Source of the DNA: Myxococcota bacterium
Lineage (GTDB): Bacteria; Myxococcota_A; UBA796; JAFGLY01
Direction of reading: 5' to 3'
DNA length: 64,000 nucleotides
NCBI GenBank assembly: GCA_024276675.1
Contig: JAJRWT010000056.1
Span: 62,001-126,000, forward strand
Shown here: piece by piece, positions 32,892 to 40,657 of the stretch
Layout of the letters: each line of letters opens with the position of its first letter
Numbering within the stretch: position 1 is the first letter of the stretch
Notes under the pieces: generated by a model
The model's database searches: none
Told to the model about the DNA's origin: nothing
Seen by the model: only the letters and a program-made list of their open reading frames with translations
Position numbers and translations under genes: made by a program

Positions 32892-34144
32892 CTGAACACC
32901 TCCAGGGCATTACCCAGGGCAGCCACCAGCCTGTCCACGTCGGACGTCGTGTTGTAGAGACCGAAGGAAGCCCTGGTGGTGGCCGGAATGCCGAAGCACT
33001 CCATCGTTGGCTGGGCGCAATGGTGCCCGCTGCGGACAGCCACGCCCTGCCTGTCCAGCAGAGTTGCCAGGTCGTGGGGATGCACGTCGTCCAGTACGAA
33101 TGACAGCACCGGACCCTTGCGAGGAGCGGTTCCGATGATCCTCAAGCCTGGTATGGATTCCAGGGAACGGGTGGCGTAATCCAGGAGCTGCGCTTCGTGG
33201 GTTGCCACGGCGGCCCGATCCAGGCCCGATAGAAAATCTACCGCGGCCCCCAGGCCCACGACGCCCGCGATATTGGGCGTGCCGGCCTCGAAACGATAGG
33301 GGGGCTCCTGGTAGGTGGAACGTTGGAAGGACACGGAGAGGATCATGTCACCGCCCCCCTGGTATGGGGGCATCTCCTCCAGGAGTTCCAGCTTGCCGTA
33401 GAGCACGCCCACACCGCTGGGGCCGTACATCTTGTGGCCCGAAAACACGTAGAAGTCGCAATCCAGGCGCTGCACGTCCAGCACCTCGTGGGCCACGGCC
33501 TGGGCGCCGTCCACCAACACCGGTACGCCCCTGGAATGGGCCGCCTCTATTATGGTCTCCAGTGGGTTCACGGTACCCAGCGCGTTGGAGACGTGGGCCA
33601 GAGCCACGAGACGAGTGCGACGGTTGAGCAGATCGTCCAACTCCTCCAGGCGCAACTGCCCCCGATCATCCATGGGGATCACACGGATGACGGCGCCGCT
33701 TTGCTGGGCCAGGAGCTGCCATGGGACGATGTTGGCGTGATGCTCCATGGCCGAGAGCAATATCTCGTCGCCCCGCCCCACACGCTGGCGCCCGAAAGTG
33801 GCGGCCACCAGGTTGATGGCCTCCGTGGCCCCCCGCACGAACACCAGCTCACGGCTGCTACGGGCGTGAAGGAAGTCCCGCATCGCCTCCCTGGAGGCTT
33901 CATAGGCGGCGGTGGCGCGCTCGCTCAGCGCGTGTACGCCGCGGTGGACATTGGCCACGTCACGCCTGAGGTGAGTATCCATGGCCCTGATGACCCGCTC
34001 AGGCTTCTGGGTAGTCGCGGCGTTGTCCAGGTATACGAGGGGGTAACCGTTGACGTGCTGGGCAAGCGCGGGAAAGCGGGCTCGAATGATCCCAGGGTCG
34101 AACTTTTCGGGAAGCGGCGGCGAAGCCAGGTGTAGATGACTCAT
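32888..34144 (-). CDS. sufS: Cysteine desulfurase SufS
   Basis: 418 aa, normal length for group II desulfurases. The PLP-binding Lys is in FYVFSGHKMYGPSGVG, and the catalytic Cys is in AVRSGHHCAQPTME, the short group-II active-site loop. YLDNAATTQKPERVI and VHRGVHALSERAT are family signatures. It removes sulfur from cysteine as a persulfide for cluster assembly in the cytoplasm. It overlaps sufD (stop TGA inside its ATGAG start) and sufU by 4 bp each, so the three are translationally coupled. Confidence 0.96.
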   Translation of the reverse strand: MSHLHLASPPLPEKFDPGIIRARFPALAQHVNGYPLVYLDNAATTQKPERVIRAMDTHLRRDVANVHRGVHALSERATAAYEASREAMRDFLHARSSRELVFVRGATEAINLVAATFGRQRVGRGDEILLSAMEHHANIVPWQLLAQQSGAVIRVIPMDDRGQLRLEELDDLLNRRTRLVALAHVSNALGTVNPLETIIEAAHSRGVPVLVDGAQAVAHEVLDVQRLDCDFYVFSGHKMYGPSGVGVLYGKLELLEEMPPYQGGGDMILSVSFQRSTYQEPPYRFEAGTPNIAGVVGLGAAVDFLSGLDRAAVATHEAQLLDYATRSLESIPGLRIIGTAPRKGPVLSFVLDDVHPHDLATLLDRQGVAVRSGHHCAQPTMECFGIPATTRASFGLYNTTSDVDRLVAALGNALEVFR

Positions 34145-35478
34145 GAGTCCTCCTGCTTGGAGATCCGTTCAAGCCAGCGATGGACTGGACCGGAGAAGAG
34201 AGCCGTTGTGGACTGCATGTCCTCCCCCCGCGGCACGGTTTCCAACAGGCCCCCGGGCAGGACATCGGCCACGAAAGCTCGAAGCATCAGCGCCCGAGCC
34301 TGGCCCGTGGAGAGCCCGCGTGAGCGCAGGTAGAACATGGCGTCCTGGTCCAACTCACCCACGGTGGCCCCGTGAGAACACTTGACGTCGTCGGCGTAGA
34401 TCTCCAACTGGGGCCTGGAGTGGGCGGTGGCCATGTCCGACAAAAGGACCGATCTGCTGCCCTGGCGTGCGTCGACGCCGGTGGCGCCTGGCTCGATGAG
34501 CACCTTGCCGTTGAATACGCTCCTGGACTGGTGCTCCAGCACCGACTTGAAGCTCTGGAAGCTCTTCCCGCCCTCGTGGGCATGTTCCACCAGGGTGAAG
34601 TGATCGTGAAGCTGTTGGCCCCGGCCCATCGCCAAGCCCCTGAGATCGGTGATGGTACCCGGACCGCTGCTCTGTACTCGTGCCTCTAGTCGGGCCAGGG
34701 CTCCCCCAACGAGCAGGGAACGAAGGGTGTAACTGCTCTCGGTGCCCTGCCAGACATGGGCCGAGTTGACCAGGGATGCATCTCCAGGTACCTCCTGCAC
34801 GAACAGGTGCTCCAGGTTGGCTCCATGGCCCAGGTAGAGCTTTGTCACCCCGTTGACAAAGGCGCCGGTCTCGGCCCCATCCACGGATACCAGGTGCTCC
34901 ACCAGGGTCAGGGAGGTACCGGGCTCCAACACCACCAGGTGCCTGCCGTAGATGGCATCCCGGCCGGGGGGCAGGCCCGTCAGCAGGTGCACCACGACAT
35001 TTTCGGGAGCGCCGGATCTCACGCGCAGCAGCGCTCCGTCCCGCAGATAGGCGGTGTTCAGGTCGTCCAGGGAATCTTCCAGCGAAGAAGGCCTCTGCAG
35101 CAGGAGCGAGAGAAGATCATGGGAATGGGAGCCCTGCTCCAGCACGGAAGCGATAGTCCCCAGTTCCAGCCAGTCCGGCTGCTCCGGGGCCAGGACGCGA
35201 GCTGCCGCAGTCCCGGAGAAAGCCACCCCGAACGCCCCGGCAAGCATTGGGGGTTCCCGCCATGCCGAACCTTCCCCTGCCAGGAAGGCCAGCCCTGGGT
35301 GTATGGGTGGAGAACCCAAGGGGGTGTTCTTCCAGTCTTCGTCCCGGCGGCCAGGCAGGCCCCTGGTCAAGAAACGTTCCATGGCCCGTTGCCTGCTGGC
35401 ATGGATGAGCGTGGAGCCTGGCAGGTACGGCAACAGCTCGTGGAAGGACTCCATGGACCTGGAGAGGGAATCGAACAT
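34141..35478 (-). CDS. sufD: SufD, component of the SufBCD cluster scaffold
   Basis: 445 aa. The N-terminal part is variable. The C-terminal beta-helix half has SufB/SufD family blocks such as HLTLVEHAHEGGKSFQSFK-like residues (HFTLVEHAHEGG), LLSDMATAHSRPQLEIYADD and VKCSHGATVGELDQDAMFYL, then RGLSTGQARALMLRAFVADV. It pairs with SufB and the SufC ATPase to build iron-sulfur clusters. It begins 9 bp after the sufC stop and overlaps sufS by 4 bp. Confidence 0.95.
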   Translation of the reverse strand: MFDSLSRSMESFHELLPYLPGSTLIHASRQRAMERFLTRGLPGRRDEDWKNTPLGSPPIHPGLAFLAGEGSAWREPPMLAGAFGVAFSGTAAARVLAPEQPDWLELGTIASVLEQGSHSHDLLSLLLQRPSSLEDSLDDLNTAYLRDGALLRVRSGAPENVVVHLLTGLPPGRDAIYGRHLVVLEPGTSLTLVEHLVSVDGAETGAFVNGVTKLYLGHGANLEHLFVQEVPGDASLVNSAHVWQGTESSYTLRSLLVGGALARLEARVQSSGPGTITDLRGLAMGRGQQLHDHFTLVEHAHEGGKSFQSFKSVLEHQSRSVFNGKVLIEPGATGVDARQGSRSVLLSDMATAHSRPQLEIYADDVKCSHGATVGELDQDAMFYLRSRGLSTGQARALMLRAFVADVLPGGLLETVPRGEDMQSTTALFSGPVHRWLERISKQEDS

Positions 35479-35487
35479 GGTTCCTCC

Positions 35488-36258
35488 CTATGCGCCGGCC
35501 GGAGCGGAAGCTGGCAACTCTTCCAGTAGCCAGCCGTAGCCCCGCTCTTCCACCTGTCGAACCAGCTCCCTGCCCCCGGAGCGTATGATCCGCCCGTGGG
35601 CCAGGACGTGGGTGAAGTCGGGAACCAGGTGATCCAGCAATCGTTGATAGTGGGTGATGACAATCATGGAGCGCCGCGGAGTTCGGAGGGCCTGGACTCC
35701 CCTGGCCACGATCCTCAGAGAATCGATGTCCAGGCCAGAGTCCGTCTCGTCCAGCACCGCCAGCTTCGGTTCCAGCATGGCCATCTGGAAGACCTCGTTG
35801 CGCTTCTTTTCGCCACCGGAGAATCCCTCGTTGAGGGATCTGCTCAGAAAGGACCGATCCATCTCCAGGAGATCCAGGTGACGGCCGGCCCTCTCCATGA
35901 AATCGAAGGCGTCCACCGGGGCTTCACCACGAGCCTGGAGGACCGAGTTGAGGGCGCTGCGCATGAACTGGGCCGTGGACAGGCCGGGGATCTCCACGGG
36001 GTACTGGAATGACAGGAAGACCCCTTCACGAGCGCGCTCCTCCACCGGCATCTCCAGCAGATTCCGCCCCAGGTAGGTGATGCTCCCCCCCGTCACCAGA
36101 TAGTCGCCGTGCCCGGCGATGACGTTGGCAAGGGTGCTCTTGCCGGAGCCGTTGGGGCCCATGATGGCGTGGACCTGGCCGGGCCCCACCTCCAGGTTCA
36201 GGCCGCGCAGTATCTCATCGCCTTCCACGGAAACGTGCAGGTTGCGAATGCTCAACAT
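35488..36258 (-). CDS. sufC: SufC, ABC-type ATPase of the SufBCD complex
   Basis: 256 aa from ATG 36258, preceded by AGGA; this gives the typical MLSIRNLHVSVEGDEILRG start. The frame extends to 36597 but overlaps sufB, and an ATG at 36324 inside an ATGA overlap is a second possible start. Walker A GPNGSGKST, signature NEGFSGGEKKRNE and Walker B LAVLDETDSGLD are intact, with the Q-loop and H-switch (VITHYQRLLDHLVPD) typical of SufC. It drives conformational changes in SufBD. The sufB stop is 62 bp upstream. Confidence 0.96.
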   Translation of the reverse strand: MLSIRNLHVSVEGDEILRGLNLEVGPGQVHAIMGPNGSGKSTLANVIAGHGDYLVTGGSITYLGRNLLEMPVEERAREGVFLSFQYPVEIPGLSTAQFMRSALNSVLQARGEAPVDAFDFMERAGRHLDLLEMDRSFLSRSLNEGFSGGEKKRNEVFQMAMLEPKLAVLDETDSGLDIDSLRIVARGVQALRTPRRSMIVITHYQRLLDHLVPDFTHVLAHGRIIRSGGRELVRQVEERGYGWLLEELPASAPAGA

Positions 36259-36320
36259 GATGGGTTCCTTTCCACTGCTGCCCACGGAGGGGCTGGTAGG
36301 TGTCTTCCAGTTGTCAACGC

Positions 36321-37802
36321 TCATCCAACCGTCCCTTCCAAGACCAGTCCCAGGAGTTTCCGGGCTTCTACGGCAAACTCCATGGGCAGTTCTTTGAGGA
36401 CCTCTCTGGCGAAACCATTGACCACGAGGCCCACGGCGTCGTCGGCGGAAAGACCCCGCTGCCTCAGGTAGAAGAGCTGCTCCTCGCCGATCCTGGTGGT
36501 CGATGCCTCGTGTTCCACCTGGGCCGTAGAGTTGTGGACGTTGATGTAGGGAAAAGTGTGGGCGCCGCAGTGTTCGCCCAGCAAAAGGGAGTCGCACCGC
36601 GTGAAGTTGCGAGCCCCGCGGGCCTTGCGGTTCACCTGCACGAGTCCCCGGTAGGAGTTCTGGCTATGACCGGCTGAGATGCCTTTTGAAATAATTGTGC
36701 TGCGGGTGTGTCTGCCGGCGTGGATCATTTTTGTGCCGGTGTCGGCCTGCTGGTGGTCGTTGGTGACCGCCACGGAGTAGAACTCGCCCACGGCGTTGTC
36801 ACCCTTGAGGATGCAGCTCGGGTATTTCCAGGTGACCGCCGAGCCAGTCTCCACCTGGGTCCACGAGATGCGGGCGTCCCTCTCCACCAGGCCCCTCTTG
36901 GTGACCAGGTTGAAGATGCCTCCCCGCCCCCGGGAATCTCCCGGGTACCAGTTCTGCACCGTGGAGTACTTGATGCTGGCTCCTTCCAGGGCCACCAGCT
37001 CCACGACAGCGGCATGGAGCTGGTTTTCATCGCGCCGAGGCGCAGTGCAGCCCTCCAGGTAGCTCAGGTATGAGCCCTTGTCGGCTACGATGAGGGTCCG
37101 CTCGAACTGCCCCGTCTGGGCTGCGTTGATGCGAAAATACGTTGAAAGCTCGACCGGGCAGCGGACTCCGGGCGGGACATATACAAAAGTGCCATCGGTG
37201 AACACTGCCGAGTTCAGGGCGGCAAAAAAGTTGTCCGAACGTGGAACCACCGTTCCCAGGTAGCGCTTGACGAGATCCGGATGTGTCCTGGCCGCCTCGG
37301 AAAAAGGCATGAAGATGATGCCCTGCTCCGAGAGCTGCGCCTTCAGGGTGGTGGCCACGGACACGCTGTCGAACACGGCATCCACCGCCACTCCGGCCAG
37401 TTGCTTCTGCTCGTCCAGGGGGATCCCCAGCTTTTCGAAGGTCCTGCGGATCTCGGGATCCACGTCGTCGAGGCTGTCCAGGACCTTTCCCCTGCCGGGA
37501 GCCGCGTAGTAGCTGATTGCCTGGAAGTCGATGGGGGGAATGGAGAGCTGCGCCCAGCGGGGCTGCTTCATTTCCCGCCATTTCCGGTAGGCTCCCAGGC
37601 GCCACTCCAGGAGATAAGCCGGCTCCTGCTTCTTCTGGGAGATGAGTCTTATCACTCGCTCGTCCAGGCCAGGCGGAACGATGTCCTGCTCCACATCGGT
37701 GACGAAACCCGGCTCGTATTCGTCGTTGGCCAGGATGTCCCGGACCGCCCTATCCTGGCCCGCGGTCCGCTCCGTTGGAGGCTCTCCAGTACTGGGATTC
37801 AT
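36321..37802 (-). CDS. sufB: SufB, iron-sulfur scaffold protein
   Basis: 493 aa, full length. Family blocks present: [67 protein letters not shown] and [22 protein letters not shown], ending [18 protein letters not shown]. The conserved Cys in EGCTAP is the expected sulfur/cluster position. It is the first structural gene after the Rrf2 regulator and overlaps its stop by 4 bp, so regulator and scaffold are co-translated. Confidence 0.97.
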   Translation of the reverse strand: MNPSTGEPPTERTAGQDRAVRDILANDEYEPGFVTDVEQDIVPPGLDERVIRLISQKKQEPAYLLEWRLGAYRKWREMKQPRWAQLSIPPIDFQAISYYAAPGRGKVLDSLDDVDPEIRRTFEKLGIPLDEQKQLAGVAVDAVFDSVSVATTLKAQLSEQGIIFMPFSEAARTHPDLVKRYLGTVVPRSDNFFAALNSAVFTDGTFVYVPPGVRCPVELSTYFRINAAQTGQFERTLIVADKGSYLSYLEGCTAPRRDENQLHAAVVELVALEGASIKYSTVQNWYPGDSRGRGGIFNLVTKRGLVERDARISWTQVETGSAVTWKYPSCILKGDNAVGEFYSVAVTNDHQQADTGTKMIHAGRHTRSTIISKGISAGHSQNSYRGLVQVNRKARGARNFTRCDSLLLGEHCGAHTFPYINVHNSTAQVEHEASTTRIGEEQLFYLRQRGLSADDAVGLVVNGFAREVLKELPMEFAVEARKLLGLVLEGTVG

Positions 37803-38296
37803 GTCGATTCCTCGCTGTCGTGTTTAACAGGGACACTGCTTTTGGAAGGTTCAAGCAGTCGTTCCATGGATGCTTCATCACGAAGAAGTGTTGCGACGCT
37901 CAGACTCTGCAATATGTCCTTCATGGCCCGGGCCATCCTGGCCCAGAGTACGCGCAGTGAACAGTCACTCTGGTGTACACAGAGTTCTCCCCTTCTCGCC
38001 GCCGTATCGCAGCCCCCCCTGGAAAAGGGCTCGCCATCCAGTGCCACGACGGCCTGCAAGATGGTGATCTCCTGGGGAGGCATGGCCAGCCTGTAGCCCC
38101 CCTGTGCTCCCCTCAGGCTCTCCACCAGCCCCCCCTGCCTGAGCAGGCGCATGAGCTTGGCGGTGTTGGACGGGCTCAATCCTTCGGCCGCCGATATCTC
38201 GGGAATCCCGACGGGTTCCGGGGAACCCGTGGATTCGTGGCGTGCCACGTACAACAGGCACCTCAACCCGTACTCCTCGGCCGCCGACAACTTCAT
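37799..38296 (-). CDS. Rrf2-family Fe-S-sensing regulator of the suf operon
   Basis: 165 aa from ATG 38296 (AGGAG ten bases upstream); the frame runs back to 38521 with non-family sequence. [20 protein letters not shown] is the Rrf2 opening helix, the winged helix follows ([20 protein letters not shown]), and the wing ends GGYRLAMPP. Three Cys in the effector loop are spaced C-X9-C-X5-C ([19 protein letters not shown]), the likely cluster ligands as in IscR/SufR-type proteins. It is the first gene of rrf2-sufBCDSU-sufT and probably represses its own operon when clusters are plentiful. A perfect palindrome at 38531-38554, upstream of the gene, is the candidate operator. Confidence 0.93.
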   Translation of the reverse strand: MKLSAAEEYGLRCLLYVARHESTGSPEPVGIPEISAAEGLSPSNTAKLMRLLRQGGLVESLRGAQGGYRLAMPPQEITILQAVVALDGEPFSRGGCDTAARRGELCVHQSDCSLRVLWARMARAMKDILQSLSVATLLRDEASMERLLEPSKSSVPVKHDSEEST

Positions 38297-38317
38297 GGAC
38301 TCTGTGCTCCTCTTGAT

Positions 38318-38336
38318 AGTTCCCATCCGGAAAAGG
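38318..38336 (-). repeat. Inverted copy of a 19-bp dispersed element
   Basis: Reverse complement of 38465-38483 with no mismatch. It lies next to the rrf2 ribosome-binding site. Confidence 0.75.
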
Positions 38337-38464
38337 CTCCCATCGCCGGAGCGGCCCATTCCTTTGCCAGGCACATCCGCGCAACCACTTGAAATAGCGC
38401 TGCTATTCCGGCGGGTTACGCAGGATGCGCCTGGCTCGAAAGCGACTCGCCCCGGCTCGGTCCG

Positions 38465-38483
38465 CCTTTTCCGGATGGGAACT
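38465..38483 (+). repeat. 19-bp dispersed element, direct copy
   Basis: CCTTTTCCGGATGGGAACT. A 27-base stretch including it (38455-38481) recurs at 53155-53181 with one mismatch, so this is a dispersed repeat and not only a local inverted pair. Confidence 0.75.
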
Positions 38484-38530
38484 TGATACTCTCGAAACTC
38501 TTGAAACAAGCTCATGGACACAGGTTAATC

Positions 38531-38554
38531 ATACTGTATAAAAATGTACAGTAT
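38531..38554. promoter_or_regulatory. Palindrome, candidate Rrf2-family operator at the suf promoter
   Basis: Perfect 8-bp arms ATACTGTA and TACAGTAT around an 8-base AT-rich spacer. On the minus strand TATACT and CAGTAT-type hexamers in the element could act as -10 boxes. IscR-type sites also start ATA and end TAT with an AT-rich centre. The nearest regulator is the Rrf2 protein starting at 38296. Confidence 0.5.
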
Positions 38555-38676
38555 ACAACCAGCCAAAGGTGAACCGGCTTACCGAAAGATCCCATTGGCA
38601 GCGGCCGAGCAGGTGGCGGGTCTCGCGGAGCCAGGCCGACACAGGCGTTTACTCCTCACTTTTTCGCCTCCCCACC

Positions 38677-38729
38677 CCCTGGGCCCAGCCATGGCCTGCC
38701 CAGGTATTTGCGTGACCAGTGGCCCAGGG
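38677..38729 (+). promoter_or_regulatory. Alternative hairpins in the leader of the methionine genes
   Basis: CCCTGGGCC (38677-38685) can pair perfectly with GGCCCAGGG (38721-38729), or its inner CCTGGGC (38678-38684) with GCCCAGG (38698-38704). The two stems exclude each other. No poly-U follows, so terminator function is unproven. Confidence 0.35.
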
Positions 38730-38782
38730 AGGGAAGTCCCAGCTAATTTGTGGGCTGAATACCGACGGAAGGGGAAACCTGG

Positions 38783-40657
38783 ATGAAACTGGATCTGAAC
38801 GAGCGTCTTTCAGACGGAGTGCTCCTGCTGGACGGAGCCATGGGCACCATGTTCTACGAGCTGGGGGTGCATCTTGGACAGTGCTTCGACGCGCTGAACC
38901 TCAGCGATCCCGACCTGGTCCAACGCATACACGAGCAGTACCGGGATGCCGGGGCCCAGGTGCTCATGACCAACAGCTTCGGTGCCAACACCTACAAACT
39001 GGAGAGGCACCATATCGTCGGTCAGACGGCAGAGATCAACCAGCGTGCGGCGGCCCTGGCCAGGGAGGTGGCCGGCGACGATGTACTGGTGGCCGGCTGC
39101 GTGGGTCCCCTGGGAGTGAAGATCGAACCCTGGGGTCCCACTTCTCTCCGCGAGGCCAGGGCAGCCTTCGCGGAGCAGGGCCGAGCGCTACTGGAAGGGG
39201 GAGTCCATCTCTTCGTGATGGAGACCTTCTCGGATCCCAGGGAACTGGTGGAAGCAATTCGTGGCGTCAGGGAGGTAGCCACAACCGTGCCCATAATCGC
39301 CAACATGTCTGTGGGCGAGAACATGCTCACCAGCATAGGGGCCGCGCTGGAGGACTTCCTCCCCTACATCGAAAAGGCCGAGCCCGACGCCATCGGTCTC
39401 AACTGCACCACCGGCCCCAAGCACATGCTGGAAGCCGTGGAGAAGATGGCCCCCCTCACCCGCCTGCCCATATGCGTGGAACCAAACGCCGGATTCCCGA
39501 AACACCTGGAAGAACGCTACTTCTACCTGTCGAATCCTGACTATTTCGCTCGCTACATACAGCGCATGGTGCAAGCCGGCGCACGCATCGTCGGCGGCTG
39601 CTGCGGTACCACGCCCGCCCACATAAAGGCCATGAAGCGCTCCCTGAAGGTGGTGCAGCCCAATTCTTCCGTTTCCGTGAAGCCCATGCAGGTCCGGGAA
39701 CTGTCGCTGAAACAGGTGACCCCGTTGGCCCAGAAGTCGCGCCTGGGCAAGAAGCTGGCCGAGGGAAAATTCGTGGCATCGGTGGAACTCCTGCCTCCAC
39801 GAGGCTGGAGGCTCAACCGAATGCTGGCCGTTGCCGGGGAACTCTACTCGGGTGGTTTCGACACTATCAACCTCCCCGACGGACCACGTGCTTCCGCCCG
39901 GATGAGCCCGCTGGCAACCGCCGTGCGCATAGAACGGGAACTGGGACACGAAACGGTACTGCACTACGTCTGCCGTGACCGGAACCTGCTGGGCATGCAG
40001 GCAGACCTGCTGGGGGCACACACCCTGGGCATACGCAACCTGCTGGTGATCACTGGCGACCCACCGGCCCAGGGAGACTACCCCGACGTCACACCGGTGT
40101 TCGACGTGGATTCCATCGGCCTTACCAACCTGGTCAACAGGTTGAACCACGGCGTTGACGCCGGTGATCGCTCCATCGGCAAGCCCACGTCGTTCCTGCT
40201 GGGAGTGGGCGCCAATCCCACGGCAATCTCCTTCGAAAAAGAACTGGAACGCTTCTACTGGAAGGTTCAGGCCGGTGCCGAGTTCGCCGTCACCCAGCCG
40301 GTCTTCGACGTGGAACCGCTGCTGCATTTCATGGATGCCATCAAAGACTTCGAGATTCCCATAATGGCCGGAATATGGCCTCTTCAATCCCTGCGGAACG
40401 CCGAGTTCCTACGCAACGAGGTACCAGGTGTTACCATTCCCGACTCGGTGATGGAGCGTATGAGGGCAGCCACCGGCCCGGAGGCACAGCGCGAAACGGG
40501 AATGCGCATCGCCATAGAAATGGCCCAACAGGTTCTTCCGCGGGTGGCCGGTCTCCAGATAAGCGCCCCGTTCAACAGGGGAGAGGTGGCAAAATGGATG
40601 TTGACAGAGCTGCAACCCCACATCACGCAGTTCCAGGATCATCTGCACGTGTCATGA
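38783..40657 (+). CDS. Bifunctional homocysteine S-methyltransferase / methylenetetrahydrofolate reductase
   Basis: 624 aa. Residues 1-300 form a zinc-dependent homocysteine methyltransferase barrel: LLLDGAMGTMFYE opening, zinc ligands C208 (GLNCTTGPKH) and C273-C274 (GGCCGTTPAH). Residues 325-624 are a MetF-type methylene-THF reductase: FVASVELLPPRGW, NLLVITGDPP, GAEFAVTQPVFD and PIMAGIWPLQS. This is the YitJ-like fusion known from other bacteria. It would make methyl-THF and methylate homocysteine, feeding the next gene. ATG 38783 is preceded by GGAAGGGG. Its stop overlaps the metH start by 4 bp. Confidence 0.93.
   Translation: MKLDLNERLSDGVLLLDGAMGTMFYELGVHLGQCFDALNLSDPDLVQRIHEQYRDAGAQVLMTNSFGANTYKLERHHIVGQTAEINQRAAALAREVAGDDVLVAGCVGPLGVKIEPWGPTSLREARAAFAEQGRALLEGGVHLFVMETFSDPRELVEAIRGVREVATTVPIIANMSVGENMLTSIGAALEDFLPYIEKAEPDAIGLNCTTGPKHMLEAVEKMAPLTRLPICVEPNAGFPKHLEERYFYLSNPDYFARYIQRMVQAGARIVGGCCGTTPAHIKAMKRSLKVVQPNSSVSVKPMQVRELSLKQVTPLAQKSRLGKKLAEGKFVASVELLPPRGWRLNRMLAVAGELYSGGFDTINLPDGPRASARMSPLATAVRIERELGHETVLHYVCRDRNLLGMQADLLGAHTLGIRNLLVITGDPPAQGDYPDVTPVFDVDSIGLTNLVNRLNHGVDAGDRSIGKPTSFLLGVGANPTAISFEKELERFYWKVQAGAEFAVTQPVFDVEPLLHFMDAIKDFEIPIMAGIWPLQSLRNAEFLRNEVPGVTIPDSVMERMRAATGPEAQRETGMRIAIEMAQQVLPRVAGLQISAPFNRGEVAKWMLTELQPHITQFQDHLHVS

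Larger units (their letters stand above)
38297..38782. other. Intergenic region between suf operon and methionine genes
   Basis: 486 bp between divergent starts. It holds the suf-side palindrome (38531-38554), a 19-bp inverted repeat (38318-38336 and 38465-38483), and on the metH side a leader of about 228 bp with alternative GC-rich stems. I do not see a protein gene in it and could not match a known SAM, SAH or cobalamin riboswitch by eye. Confidence 0.6.

Noticed and set aside
36259..36597. N-terminal extension of SufC of 113 residues
   Set aside because: It lies antisense-free but inside the end of sufB, is rich in Arg/Gly/Pro, and the AGGA site supports the start at 36258.
38597..38640. 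SAH riboswitch before the methionine genes
   Set aside because: A CCAGGC string is present, but the flanking pairing and the GAGCGCUGC-like core of that riboswitch are absent.
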